A stretch of 19,088 nt of DNA from Burkholderiaceae bacterium (GTDB taxonomy: Bacteria > Pseudomonadota > Gammaproteobacteria > Burkholderiales > Burkholderiaceae_F): positions 1-19,088 of the forward strand of contig JACCSD010000143.1 in NCBI GenBank assembly GCA_013813185.1, given 5' to 3'. The translations under genes were made by a program, and so were the position numbers. Below are positions 8,946 to 16,145 of the stretch, in pieces; the first letter of the stretch is position 1; the number at the start of each line of letters is the position of its first letter. The notes beneath the pieces are model-generated. The model was given only the letters and a program-made list of their open reading frames with translations. It ran no database searches and was not told where the DNA came from.

Positions 8946-8972
8946 CCATCCATAAACCATCTGTGTGGATGG
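8946..8972. promoter_or_regulatory. Inverted repeat across the regulator's ribosome binding site
   Basis: CCATCCA (8946-8952) and TGGATGG (8966-8972) form a perfect 7-bp inverted repeat with a 13-nt spacer. On the minus-strand mRNA the arm proximal to the gene contains the GGATGG ribosome binding site, so the hairpin could hide it. As DNA it could equally be an operator for the regulator itself. No direct evidence separates these options. Confidence 0.4.
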
Positions 8973-9012
8973 CGCACCTTAACACAGACACAGGGTGGCG
9001 CGGCCGACGGCG

Positions 9013-9945
9013 CTATTTCCGCGCGCCCACCTTCGAACCCAGCTCGCCAATCGAATACAGCAGGGTGCCCAGTGCCAGCGAGTCTCGAATACGCACCGTA
9101 TGCAGGCGGCCCCTGTACTCCAGCTGCAGGCGTCCCACGATGACGGCCAACCCGACGCCGGCGAGAAAATCGTCCATCGGTGAATCGCCGGCGCCGATCG
9201 AGTGCAGCAGGTCGAGTCCCAGGTGCTTCGCGATGCGCTGCGCGCCGTAATGCTTGTCGACGCCGGCGTGGGTGAAAAAGCTGTTGCGGTGCGTGTGCTG
9301 ATACGCCATCGCGCGATCCTCCGGCAGATCGAGCAACTGGAAGACCATGCACACCTCCTCTTTCCTTAAAGCGCGCTCAAGGATCTGCACGCCGCCGCTG
9401 ATGACCTGCGACGCGCTGCGATATTTGCTAACGACGCCCTGCGCGCGCGTGGGATCCGGTGTCCAGATGATTTCGCCGCGAGTCCAGTCGCGTGGATAGA
9501 AGAAGATCAACAGCTCGTTTGCGCCGGCGTCGACCAGTGCCGAGGCGCCTGCAACAATTGCTCGAATGTTTTCAGGCTCGAGGCAGATGGCCTCGATTTC
9601 TTCGAAGCCGATTGCGCCGGCCTTTGTCAGCACCATGCGGCCGCACTGGCTGCCACGCATCGACACCACCGGCACCGGCGCTCCCGTGATCTGGTACCAC
9701 GCCTTGCCGAACGTGCGGATTATCGACAGCGGAAAACGCAGCGAGTTGATAACGACCGCACGCCCCAGATCGTGCATTCGCTTTAGCCCCGTTTCCATCG
9801 GAACCGACACATAAGCGCGGCCGTTTTCCTCGACGACTGCCGTGCCGTCGAGATCGGTCATTACGGCGCCATGGCGCATGAAATCCGATTGCGCGAGAAA
9901 TTCGCGCAGGGTCGAGTGCGGGTCGAGCAACGCTTGGTCGTTCAT
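9013..9945 (-). CDS. HAD family hydrolase (type II cap)
   Basis: A 310-residue cytoplasmic phosphatase-like protein starting at the ATG 9945-9943; no strong Shine-Dalgarno sequence is visible. It has the complete set of HAD motifs: motif I MTDLDGT (nucleophile Asp31, acid/base Asp33), motif II around VINSLRF (Ser68), motif III Lys231 (VDKHYGAQRI), and motif IV GAGDSPMDDF (Asp254, Asp258, Asp259). A large insertion between motifs II and III is consistent with a type II cap, as in Cof-like or sugar/glycerate phosphatases. The specific substrate cannot be read from the sequence. It is the first gene of the minus-strand run and is followed after 73 bp by the ribbon-helix-helix regulator. Its upstream region is shared with the divergent histidine kinase gene. 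Confidence 0.87.
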   Translation of the reverse strand: MNDQALLDPHSTLREFLAQSDFMRHGAVMTDLDGTAVVEENGRAYVSVPMETGLKRMHDLGRAVVINSLRFPLSIIRTFGKAWYQITGAPVPVVSMRGSQCGRMVLTKAGAIGFEEIEAICLEPENIRAIVAGASALVDAGANELLIFFYPRDWTRGEIIWTPDPTRAQGVVSKYRSASQVISGGVQILERALRKEEVCMVFQLLDLPEDRAMAYQHTHRNSFFTHAGVDKHYGAQRIAKHLGLDLLHSIGAGDSPMDDFLAGVGLAVIVGRLQLEYRGRLHTVRIRDSLALGTLLYSIGELGSKVGARK

Positions 9946-9982
9946 CAGTTGAGCGGTCGGGCAGCCGGGCGGTGAAAACCGC

Positions 9983-10012
9983 TTAGCGCAGGTCGTGCCT
10001 GCCCCCTACAAT
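9983..10012 (+). promoter_or_regulatory. Candidate sigma-70-type promoter of the histidine kinase operon
   Basis: TACAAT at 10007-10012 matches the -10 consensus at five of six positions. TTAGCG at 9983-9988 is a weak -35 element with an 18-bp spacer. It lies 48 bases before the kinase ATG at 10060, in the divergent gap 9946-10059. The -35 match is poor, so this is tentative. Confidence 0.35.
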
Positions 10013-10059
10013 GCGGCTCGATTTCGGTGGTGCGTCCGGCGCCCACCGGATTTCCCGAT

Positions 10060-11379
10060 ATGGCTCGCACACAAATCATCGACGAAGAATTGAATGCCGT
10101 CGCGACGCATTTGCGCGCGCGCCGGGAGGTCATATTGGAGGCGTGGCGCGCCGCTGCCGATGCCGACCCGCAGCTGACGACCTCCAATGCGCTGCCACGC
10201 TCGCAATTTAACGATCACATTCCGGACATGCTCGATCTGCTCGAGAGAAAATTGCAGGCGTGGCCGCACGATCCGCCACGCGATGACCAGGAGCGGAGGA
10301 ACGATGCCGCGGCGCATGGCCTGCAACGCTGGCAGCAGGGCTATCGGCTGCGCGAAGTAACGCGCGAGTGGGGACACCTGCAACTGGCGTTGCTCGATGA
10401 GATTGAGCGGTTTGCGAGCACGCGCATGCAGGGTTCGATCGAAGCGATGACGATCGCGCGCCGTGCGTGGAGCGAGTTGTGCGTGTCGAGCGTCAGCGAA
10501 AGTGTGTCCGAGTACTTTCAGTTGGAACAGCTCGAGGCGGCCGGCCATGTGCGCGATCTTGCGCGAGCTTTGAACGACGAGCGGAAGTTGCAGAGCGACC
10601 GGTCTGAACTCTGGCGACAGGCCGCGCACGACTTGCGCGGCCACGTCGGCGCAGTAGTAAATGCAACCACCGGTCTCAGTTCGAGTGCTGCGCCGCCGCC
10701 AATGCGTGAAAAATTTCTCGTGTTGCTGCAGCGAAGCACTTCATCGCTGCACATGATGCTGGACGACGTGATGAATCTGGCTCGTCTGCAGGCGGGCCAC
10801 GAACATCTTGAAACGAAACAGCTCGACGTGGCGCGCTTGTTGCGCGAATTGTGCGAGGAAATGCATGCGCAAGCGCAGGAGCGCGGCTTGTATCTGGAAG
10901 CGGGCGGTGCCGACTCGCTGATCGTCGAGGGCGACGCCGTCAAGATTCGCCGTATTGCTCAGAACCTGTTGATCAACGCTCTCAAATACACGCGCGCCGG
11001 CGGAGTTACGGTCAATTGGGGCGATAGCAAAGAGAATGACGCCGAGCGCTGGATGTTTTGTGTACGTGACACCGGGCCCGGCTTTTACGCGGGGCCGGGC
11101 GCTCCCCTGGTCAGCGCGCTGAAGGAAGCCACCGTCGCAGCGCACGACATCGATCGCAGGGCCGGTGTTGATCCCGAGTCAGCCGATGCCACCGGTTCGG
11201 AAGCGGATATCGATGAGCGCGCGGGGAATCAACAGCGCGGGGAAGGCGTCGGATTGTCGATCGTCAAACGTCTGAGCGATTTGCTTAATGCGACGATCGA
11301 ACTCGAATCCAGCGCCGAGGTGGGCACGATTTTCCGCGTGATATTGCCGCGCCGTTATCAGCCCGAACCGGCGCCATGA
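10060..11379 (+). CDS. Soluble sensor histidine kinase
   Basis: 439 residues from the ATG at 10060; GTG codons at 10027 and 10030 are in-frame alternatives, and none has a good ribosome binding site. Residues 1 to about 155 form a helical N-terminal sensor region resembling RsbRD_N-type domains (AWRAAADADPQLTTSNALPR). The dimerisation and phosphoacceptor segment has His190 (WRQAAHDLRGHVGAV). The ATPase domain shows the N box NLLINALKYT (302-311), the G1 box DTGPGF (337-342) and the G2 box GEGVGLSIVKRL (394-405). An acidic stretch of about 50 residues separates G1 from G2. There is no membrane helix or signal peptide, so it is cytoplasmic. No response regulator gene is nearby, which makes it an orphan within this window. 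The stop codon overlaps the next gene (ATGA), so the kinase is translationally coupled to the DUF4198 gene. The sensed signal is unknown. Confidence 0.92.
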   Translation: MARTQIIDEELNAVATHLRARREVILEAWRAAADADPQLTTSNALPRSQFNDHIPDMLDLLERKLQAWPHDPPRDDQERRNDAAAHGLQRWQQGYRLREVTREWGHLQLALLDEIERFASTRMQGSIEAMTIARRAWSELCVSSVSESVSEYFQLEQLEAAGHVRDLARALNDERKLQSDRSELWRQAAHDLRGHVGAVVNATTGLSSSAAPPPMREKFLVLLQRSTSSLHMMLDDVMNLARLQAGHEHLETKQLDVARLLRELCEEMHAQAQERGLYLEAGGADSLIVEGDAVKIRRIAQNLLINALKYTRAGGVTVNWGDSKENDAERWMFCVRDTGPGFYAGPGAPLVSALKEATVAAHDIDRRAGVDPESADATGSEADIDERAGNQQRGEGVGLSIVKRLSDLLNATIELESSAEVGTIFRVILPRRYQPEPAP

Positions 11380-12173
11380 ACCGCGCTCGAGCGCTGGGCG
11401 TGCTGCTGTTCGGCTGCATTGCGCTTCCTTCGGCGGCGCACGACACCTGGCTGCAACCGCGCCGAACTGCCTTGCTGCCCGGCACGATTGCGCAGATTGA
11501 TTTGACCAGCGGCGACAGCTTCGCGGCGCTCGATACGGCGATCAAATCGGATCGAGTCGGGACCGCGCGCGCCCGCCTGAACGGCAAGACGTTCGATATT
11601 CGTCCCGGCGCGCCGGAGAAAAAATCGCTCGAGCTGCGCGTCCCGTTGTCCGATCCCGGCATTGCCACCCTTTGGCTGTCTCTGGCGCCGCACTCGATCC
11701 AACTCAACCGGAAACAGGTTCAGCATTATCTGCACGATATCGACGCCCCCGCACTGCTGACGCAAGCGTGGTTCACGGGCAAGGGAACGAAGCCGTGGCG
11801 CGAGCTCTACAGCAAGCACGCAAAGGCTTTCGTCCGCGTCGGCCGGCCCAAGGCGGATCGTTCATGGAGCGAGCCGGTCGGCATGGCCCTCGAGATTGTT
11901 CCGGAAAAGGATCCGACCGCGTTGCGGGCCGGCGATGATTTTCCGGTGCGTGTGCTCAGAAACGGAACGCCGCTGGCCGACTTCTCCCTCGGCATCGTGC
12001 GTGAAGGAAAAACCAATCGCTCGTTCAGCAAAACCGATTCTGCGGGGCGAGCCGTTTTCAAGTTGCCACGCAGCGGGAAGTGGCTGCTGCGCGGCACCGA
12101 ACTGCGTTCCTCCCAAAAACCGGCAGTCGATTGGGAGAGCGATTTCACGACGCTGTTTTTCCAGGTGCAGTGA
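11376..12173 (+). CDS. DUF4198 domain-containing periplasmic protein
   Basis: A 265-residue exported protein. Residues 1-21 form a signal peptide with the cleavage context SAA before His22. The mature protein would begin HDTWLQP, the hallmark of DUF4198, a family of periplasmic beta-sandwich proteins often found with metal uptake genes. The mature part holds two beta-rich halves, a central Trp- and Tyr-containing region (WFTGKGTKPWRELYSKHAKA) and a C-terminal region with KTDSAGRAVFKLPRSGKW, as in Ig-like metal-associated domains. The only cysteine is C14 in the signal peptide, so DsbB activity is not needed for this protein itself. The start overlaps the kinase stop (ATGA) and the stop overlaps the dsbB start (TGATG). 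A role in metal handling is a family-level guess. The lipobox-like LFGC at 11-14 is too early and atypical to support a lipoprotein. Confidence 0.83.
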   Translation: MNRARALGVLLFGCIALPSAAHDTWLQPRRTALLPGTIAQIDLTSGDSFAALDTAIKSDRVGTARARLNGKTFDIRPGAPEKKSLELRVPLSDPGIATLWLSLAPHSIQLNRKQVQHYLHDIDAPALLTQAWFTGKGTKPWRELYSKHAKAFVRVGRPKADRSWSEPVGMALEIVPEKDPTALRAGDDFPVRVLRNGTPLADFSLGIVREGKTNRSFSKTDSAGRAVFKLPRSGKWLLRGTELRSSQKPAVDWESDFTTLFFQVQ

Positions 12174-12682
12174 TGCGAGGCATGTCGTTCAGCGCGCGCG
12201 CCGCCTACACCACGGTCGCTCTCGTTTCGTTCGGTTTGATCGGCATCGCGCTGGTGCTGCAGCATGCGGTCGGGCTTGACCCATGCCCGCTGTGCATTTT
12301 TCAACGCATTGCGTACTTTGCGCTGGCACTGTTCGCGTTGATCGCCGCTTCGCTGGCCCCGCGCAGGGCAAGTCGCTGGTTCGGCGTGCTGGCGCTGGCT
12401 TCTGCGCTGACGGGTGTCGGCATTGCAGGCCGCCACGTGTGGCTGCAAATGAATCCACAGGGCATGTCGTGCGGCCCGGGACTGGAAGCGATGCTGGAAA
12501 ACTTTCCACTGACCGAGGTGCTGCCGAAGGTATTTCGGGGTAGCGGTGACTGCTCCGAATCCGCATGGACCTTGCTCGGACTCACCATCGCCGACTGGTC
12601 TTTGCTTTGGTTGGTGATCCTGTCGGCGGCGACGATCTATATCGTGTTCGCGCGCCGATTTCGGCCGCTTATCGGGCATTAG
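12173..12682 (+). CDS. dsbB: Disulfide bond formation protein B
   Basis: A 169-residue inner-membrane protein, the normal length for DsbB. It oxidises DsbA and passes the electrons to quinone. The start ATG at 12173 overlaps the DUF4198 stop by one base (TGATG); a second in-frame ATG at 12182 is an alternative. There are four hydrophobic helices (about 10-30, 42-60, 69-88, 136-158). The first periplasmic cysteine pair is CPLC (38-41), with Arg45 following (FQR) as the quinone-binding residue. The second pair is Cys100 and Cys127 in the loop MSCGPGLEAML to RGSGDCSESAW. All key residues are present, so it should be functional. No dsbA is visible in the window. A hairpin at 12726-12755 lies downstream. 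Confidence 0.96.
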   Translation: MRGMSFSARAAYTTVALVSFGLIGIALVLQHAVGLDPCPLCIFQRIAYFALALFALIAASLAPRRASRWFGVLALASALTGVGIAGRHVWLQMNPQGMSCGPGLEAMLENFPLTEVLPKVFRGSGDCSESAWTLLGLTIADWSLLWLVILSAATIYIVFARRFRPLIGH

Positions 12683-12725
12683 GCGCGCTTACATCTGGCA
12701 ACAATCCTCGCAGTTCGGAAAGAGA

Positions 12726-12755
12726 CGGCAGTAGGCACCCGCGCCTAGGCTGCCG
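12726..12755 (+). terminator. Strong hairpin after dsbB
   Basis: CGGCAGTAGGC (12726-12736) pairs with GCCTA-GG-CTGCCG (12743-12755), eleven pairs with a two-base bulge and a 6-nt loop ACCCGC. It follows the dsbB stop by 43 bp. Only TTATCC follows, so it is either a weak terminator or a leader structure of the next gene. Confidence 0.45.
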
Positions 12756-12766
12756 TTATCCGTGAA

Positions 12767-12780
12767 GCGTCAACGGACGC
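12767..12780 (+). other. Small hairpin in the leader of the repeat-protein gene
   Basis: GCGTC (12767-12771) and GACGC (12776-12780) form a perfect 5-bp stem with an AACG loop, 20 bases before the ribosome binding site of the repeat-protein gene. It could be an mRNA leader structure; no function is shown. Confidence 0.35.
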
Positions 12781-12809
12781 TATCAAACAGAACCGAACTG
12801 GAGCGAGAG

Positions 12810-13379
12810 ATGAACAGTGTTCAACGAAAGGTGAGTGATTTTCGCCTGATCACGCTGGCCGTCGCGAGCGCGTTGGCGATTGCAGCCGCGAATGCGGATG
12901 CACGGACCGGTGACCGTCAAGTCAAGGCTCAGAAGAGCGGGACAACTAGCGTGCAGCGCAGTCGTGGCGCCGACGGCGCGGTCGATGCGACGCGGACGAA
13001 TCGCAAAGGCGGAGTGACCACGGTCGACCGCTATAAGGATGGCAGCGGCATGACTGACGCCACGATTGCCGGCCCCCGCGGCGGGGTCACGACCACCGAC
13101 CGCACGCGCGGCAGAGATGGCCTGGTCGACAAGACCGTGACCGGTCCGAAAGGCGGAGTAACTACGGTCGACCGCACACGTGGCGTCGATGGATTGACCG
13201 ACAAGGCGGTAGTGGGACCGAAAGGCGGAGTCAGCACGGTGGATCGCTCGCGCGGCGCCGACGGCGCAGTCGATTCGGTGACCACCGGGCCACGCGGCGG
13301 CACGACAACGGTTGATCGCAGCCTCAACGCCGACGGCACCGTCAATCGCACGGTCACCAAAACGCCCGCACCGAAATAG
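12810..13379 (+). CDS. Exported protein built of six 24-residue tandem repeats, function unknown
   Basis: A 189-residue protein. The ATG at 12810 follows GGAG by six bases; a GTG at 12762 would add 16 residues but lies upstream of that site. Residues 1-31 form a signal peptide (LITLAVASALAIAAANADA) with probable cleavage after the ADA at 29-31. Residues 40-183 are six repeats of exactly 24 residues, consensus GPKGGVTTVDRTRGxDGxVDxxVT, with GG, D10-R11 and D16-G17 most constant. The repeats are basic, cysteine-free and rich in Gly, Thr and Asp, with alternating strand-like runs that suggest beta-hairpin or solenoid packing. The last residues are TKTPAPK. The gene stands alone with its own terminator. 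I do not recognise a characterised family. A surface or periplasmic structural, polymer-binding or calcium-related role is possible but untested. Confidence 0.85.
   Translation: MNSVQRKVSDFRLITLAVASALAIAAANADARTGDRQVKAQKSGTTSVQRSRGADGAVDATRTNRKGGVTTVDRYKDGSGMTDATIAGPRGGVTTTDRTRGRDGLVDKTVTGPKGGVTTVDRTRGVDGLTDKAVVGPKGGVSTVDRSRGADGAVDSVTTGPRGGTTTVDRSLNADGTVNRTVTKTPAPK
12927..13358 (+). repeat. Six in-frame 72-bp repeats encoding 24-residue units
   Basis: Units start at codons 40, 64, 88, 112, 136 and 160 of the exported protein. The period is exactly 24 codons with no insertion or deletion. The core GGCGG...AC..T.GA.CGC is recognisable in each DNA copy, but third positions have diverged, so the array is old or under coding selection rather than a recent expansion. 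Confidence 0.92.
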
Positions 13380-13401
13380 TTTCTCCCCGGCAGCAAGATT
13401 G

Positions 13402-13428
13402 AGAGCGCGAACTTCGCGCTCTTTTTTT
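13402..13428 (+). terminator. Rho-independent terminator of the repeat-protein gene
   Basis: AGAGCGCGAA (13402-13411) and TTCGCGCTCT (13413-13422) form a perfect stem, with the inner pairs opening into a short loop, followed by a run of seven T (13422-13428). It is 23 bp past the stop codon and precedes the dadA-like gene. Confidence 0.93.
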
Positions 13429-13445
13429 GTCCGCTGCACGTTCTC

Positions 13446-13458
13446 TAAACTCGCACGA
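13446..13458 (+). promoter_or_regulatory. Possible -10 element placing the dadA transcript start at or near its ATG
   Basis: TAAACT (13446-13451) lies six bases before the ATG at 13458, and no Shine-Dalgarno sequence precedes that ATG. The spacing would put a transcription start at the start codon, i.e. a leaderless message. No good -35 element is seen at the proper distance, so this is weak. Confidence 0.3.
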
Positions 13459-14702
13459 TGCACATCTGTGTCATCGGCGCCGGCGTGATTGGTCTTACGT
13501 CCGCTTATTTCCTGCAAAGCGAAGGCTATAGCGTCACCGTCGTTGAGCGCGAGGCCGCGGCCGGCCAGGGCGCGAGCGCTGCCAATGGCGCGCAGTTGTC
13601 GTACGCGTTCGTCGCGCCGCTGGCCGATGCTTCGGTGCCGCCACGCCTGCCGGCCCTGTTTCTGACGCGCGACTCGCCGTTGAAGCTGCACTTCCGGTTA
13701 GATCCGGTCCAATGGCGCTGGGCTTTCGAGTTTTTGCGTCACGCCAATACCAGGGACGCGCGGCGGACGACGGCCGGCCTTTTGAAATTGGCCGAGCTGT
13801 CACGCGAATTCATAGAGCCGCTGATCGAAGGCGAAGGGATCGCCTGCCACTTTACGCGCGGCGGCAAGCTCGTCGTCTACCCGGACACTCGCTCACTGGC
13901 TTCCGCACACTCGCAGGTGCTGTATCAGGCGGGGCTTGGCAGCAAGCAAACCGTATTGACGCGAGAGCAGTGCGTCGAACAGGAGCCCGCGCTTGAGGCA
14001 TACGCGCAGCGCATCGCCGGTGGCGTCTGGACTGCGAGGGACGCCGCCGCAGACTGCGGCGAGTTCTGCGCGCAGCTGGCGCAGCGCATCGTGAGCCGCG
14101 GCGGCGACTTGCAATCGAATCGAACTGCGACGCGGTTCGACATGGACGGATTGAGCGTGCGTGCGCTGATGACCGACCAGGGACCGCTGCGTGCCGACGC
14201 GTATCTGCTGGCGGCCGGAGTCGGCGCGCCCGCGCTGGCGAACACGGCCGGAATCGAGTTGCCGATCTATCCGCTGAAGGGCTATTCGATCACCGTGCGC
14301 CCTGCATCGGACACAGTGCGCTTGCGAACTTCGATCACCGACGCACGGCGCAAAGTGGTGTTCGCCCCGATCGGCGACCGCGTGCGTGTGGCCGGCTTCG
14401 TCGAGATCGGCGCGCAAGGCAACGATATTCCGCCGGCGCGCACCAGCGCGCTACTCGATGCCGCGCGCGAAGTACTCGGCTATGCGGTGATCGATGGCGA
14501 TATCCGTCCGTGGGCCGGCCAGCGTCCGGCGACATCGAGCGGGCGACCAATTATTGGCCGCACTCCGGTTGAACATCTGTATTTGAACGTCGGCCATGGC
14601 GCACTGGGATGGACTCTGGCGGCCGGCAGCGCACGATTGATTTGCGATGCAATCGCCGGCCGAACTCCTACAATCGACGTCAAGCCATATACGTATCAAT
14701 AA
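13458..14702 (+). CDS. dadA: D-amino acid dehydrogenase-like FAD oxidoreductase (DadA family)
   Basis: A 414-residue flavoenzyme of the DAO fold. The N-terminus has the FAD Rossmann motif IGAGVIG (6-12) with Glu30 closing the adenine-ribose site. The DadA signature NGAQLSYAFVAPLAD follows near residues 44-58, and the C-terminal FAD-binding stretch is GRPIIGRTPVEHLYLNVGHG with GALGWTLAAGSA. These enzymes oxidatively deaminate D-amino acids (often D-alanine) to 2-oxo acids and pass electrons to the respiratory chain. The length matches DadA (about 410-435). The substrate cannot be fixed; other DAO-family specificities, such as glycine or sarcosine-like substrates, are possible. The next gene, an aminotransferase, starts 2 bases after its stop, so the two are surely co-transcribed. 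No alanine racemase gene is visible next to it, unlike the classic dadAX operon. Confidence 0.87.
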   Translation: MHICVIGAGVIGLTSAYFLQSEGYSVTVVEREAAAGQGASAANGAQLSYAFVAPLADASVPPRLPALFLTRDSPLKLHFRLDPVQWRWAFEFLRHANTRDARRTTAGLLKLAELSREFIEPLIEGEGIACHFTRGGKLVVYPDTRSLASAHSQVLYQAGLGSKQTVLTREQCVEQEPALEAYAQRIAGGVWTARDAAADCGEFCAQLAQRIVSRGGDLQSNRTATRFDMDGLSVRALMTDQGPLRADAYLLAAGVGAPALANTAGIELPIYPLKGYSITVRPASDTVRLRTSITDARRKVVFAPIGDRVRVAGFVEIGAQGNDIPPARTSALLDAAREVLGYAVIDGDIRPWAGQRPATSSGRPIIGRTPVEHLYLNVGHGALGWTLAAGSARLICDAIAGRTPTIDVKPYTYQ

Positions 14703-14704
14703 GA

Positions 14705-16060
14705 ATGCATCACGAATCGCACATCCTGCATCGTCAGCTGCGCGGCAACTATCCGGTTGCGGTGAGCGCGCAGGGTTGCTGGATCACCGACGCCGCCGGC
14801 AACAAGTATCTGGATGCGTCCGGCGGCGCGGCGGTGTCGTGTCTGGGTCACGGGCATCCGGACGTGCTCGCGGCGATGCACGCGCAGATCGATCGCGTCA
14901 CCTACGCGCATACGAGTTTTTTTTCGACCGGCGTGGCAGAGCAGTTGGCCGACACGTTGATTGCATCCGCACCCTCATCTGCTGGACACCGCACCTCGCA
15001 CGTCTATCTGGTGTCCGGCGGCTCCGAAGCGATGGAAGCTGCGCTGAAGCTCGCGCGCCAGTATTTCGTAGAGAAAGGTGAGCCGCAGCGCGCGCGCTTT
15101 ATCGCGCGCCGCAACAGCTATCACGGCAATACGCTCGGCGCGCTTGCAGTGGGTGGCAATCAATGGCGCCGGCGGCAGTTCGCGCCGCTGCTGATCGACG
15201 TCGAGCATGTCGCGCCGACTTACGCATATCGCGACCAGCGCGATGGCGAATCGCCCGCGCAATACAGCGAGCGGCTGGCGCGCGAGCTTGCTGATACGGT
15301 CGAGCGCATCGGCGGCGAAAACGTCATCGCCTTCGTTGCCGAAACCGTCGGCGGCGCCACCAGCGGCGCACTCACACCGCCGCCGGGATACTTCAAGCGC
15401 GTGCGAGAGATCTGCGATCGGCACGGCATGCTGCTGATCCTCGACGAAGTGATGTGCGGCATGGGACGCACCGGCACCTTGCACGCGTGTCAGCAGGAAG
15501 CAATCACGCCTGATCTGATGGCGATCGCGAAGGGGCTCGGCGGTGGATATCAGCCAGTGGGTGCAGTGTTGATAGGCGCCAAGGTGGTCGACGCGATCGG
15601 CGCGGGTTCAGGCTTCTTCCAGCACGGCCACACCTACCTGGGGCACCCAATGGCGTGTGCGGCGGCGCTCGCGGTGCAGCGTGTGCTCACGCGCGACAAC
15701 CTGGTCGAGCGCTGCGCGCAACAAGGCGCGCAATTGGGCGTGCGACTGAGCGAAGCGTTTCGCGAACATCCGCACGTCGGTGATGTGCGTGGGCGCGGGC
15801 TGTTCCAGGCGATCGAACTGGTATCAGACCGCGGCAGCAAGCAGCCTTTCGATCCCGCGCTCAAGCTGCACGCGAAAATCAAGAAAGCCGCGATGGCCGC
15901 CGGGCTGATGTGTTACCCGATGGGGGGCACGATCGACGGCGTGCAGGGAGATCACGTCCTGCTCGCGCCCCCGTTCATCATCTCTGACGATGAGCTCGAT
16001 CTGCTGGTCCAACGCCTGAATCAGGCGGTGGACCTCGCCGTGCGTTCGGTCAACGGGTAA
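14705..16060 (+). CDS. Class III PLP-dependent aminotransferase
   Basis: 451 residues from the ATG at 14705; an upstream in-frame extension would overlap dadA and is rejected. It is a fold-type I, class III (omega) aminotransferase. The PLP phosphate is bound at SGGSEAMEAAL (104-114), the pyridine nitrogen is held by Asp247 (LLILDEVMCGMGRTG), and the Schiff-base lysine is Lys276 (MAIAKGLGGGYQPVGAVL). The N-terminal GHGHPDVLAAM and the FQHGHTYLGHPMACAAALAV stretch are also typical. The donor could be an amine, an omega-amino acid or a diamine, and the acceptor is likely pyruvate or 2-oxoglutarate. The substrate is not readable from the sequence. It is in an operon with dadA and probably with the TRAP transporter genes 85 bp downstream. 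It is cytoplasmic. Confidence 0.92.
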   Translation: MHHESHILHRQLRGNYPVAVSAQGCWITDAAGNKYLDASGGAAVSCLGHGHPDVLAAMHAQIDRVTYAHTSFFSTGVAEQLADTLIASAPSSAGHRTSHVYLVSGGSEAMEAALKLARQYFVEKGEPQRARFIARRNSYHGNTLGALAVGGNQWRRRQFAPLLIDVEHVAPTYAYRDQRDGESPAQYSERLARELADTVERIGGENVIAFVAETVGGATSGALTPPPGYFKRVREICDRHGMLLILDEVMCGMGRTGTLHACQQEAITPDLMAIAKGLGGGYQPVGAVLIGAKVVDAIGAGSGFFQHGHTYLGHPMACAAALAVQRVLTRDNLVERCAQQGAQLGVRLSEAFREHPHVGDVRGRGLFQAIELVSDRGSKQPFDPALKLHAKIKKAAMAAGLMCYPMGGTIDGVQGDHVLLAPPFIISDDELDLLVQRLNQAVDLAVRSVNG

Positions 16061-16111
16061 GGGAGCGGAACCCCTGCCTTGCGCCGCGCGCGCGCCCCGA
16101 GTAACGTGCCC

Positions 16112-16130
16112 GTTCCTAAGGCCGGGGAAC
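16112..16130. promoter_or_regulatory. Short inverted repeat upstream of the TAXI binding-protein gene
   Basis: GTTCC (16112-16116) and GGAAC (16126-16130) are a 5-bp inverted repeat with a 9-nt spacer, just before the AGGAG ribosome binding site of the next gene in the 85-bp gap. It could be a regulator half-site pair or chance. Confidence 0.25.
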
Positions 16131-16145
16131 ACAAGGAGACGGACA

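Noticed and set aside
9969..9982. GCGGT-GAAA-ACCGC hairpin in the divergent gap 9946-10059
   Set aside because: It has only five pairs, no T-run and no gene end nearby. It could be chance in GC-rich DNA.
11807..12679. A 290-codon minus-strand frame across DUF4198 and dsbB
   Set aside because: The plus-strand genes there have full motif sets and coupled starts. The antisense product is low-complexity and Arg/Gln-rich.
12927..13358. CRISPR-like array
   Set aside because: The 72-bp repeats are contiguous, in frame and diverged at third codon positions, with no spacers. They are coding repeats.
12783..13691. A 302-codon minus-strand frame across the repeat gene and dadA start
   Set aside because: It crosses a terminator and two well-supported genes. 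Its regular pattern is only the mirror of the 72-bp repeats.
14642..14674. TACAAT near the end of dadA as an internal promoter for the aminotransferase
   Set aside because: The nearest -35-like TTGCGA is 21 bases away, too far. The genes are 2 bp apart and most simply co-transcribed.
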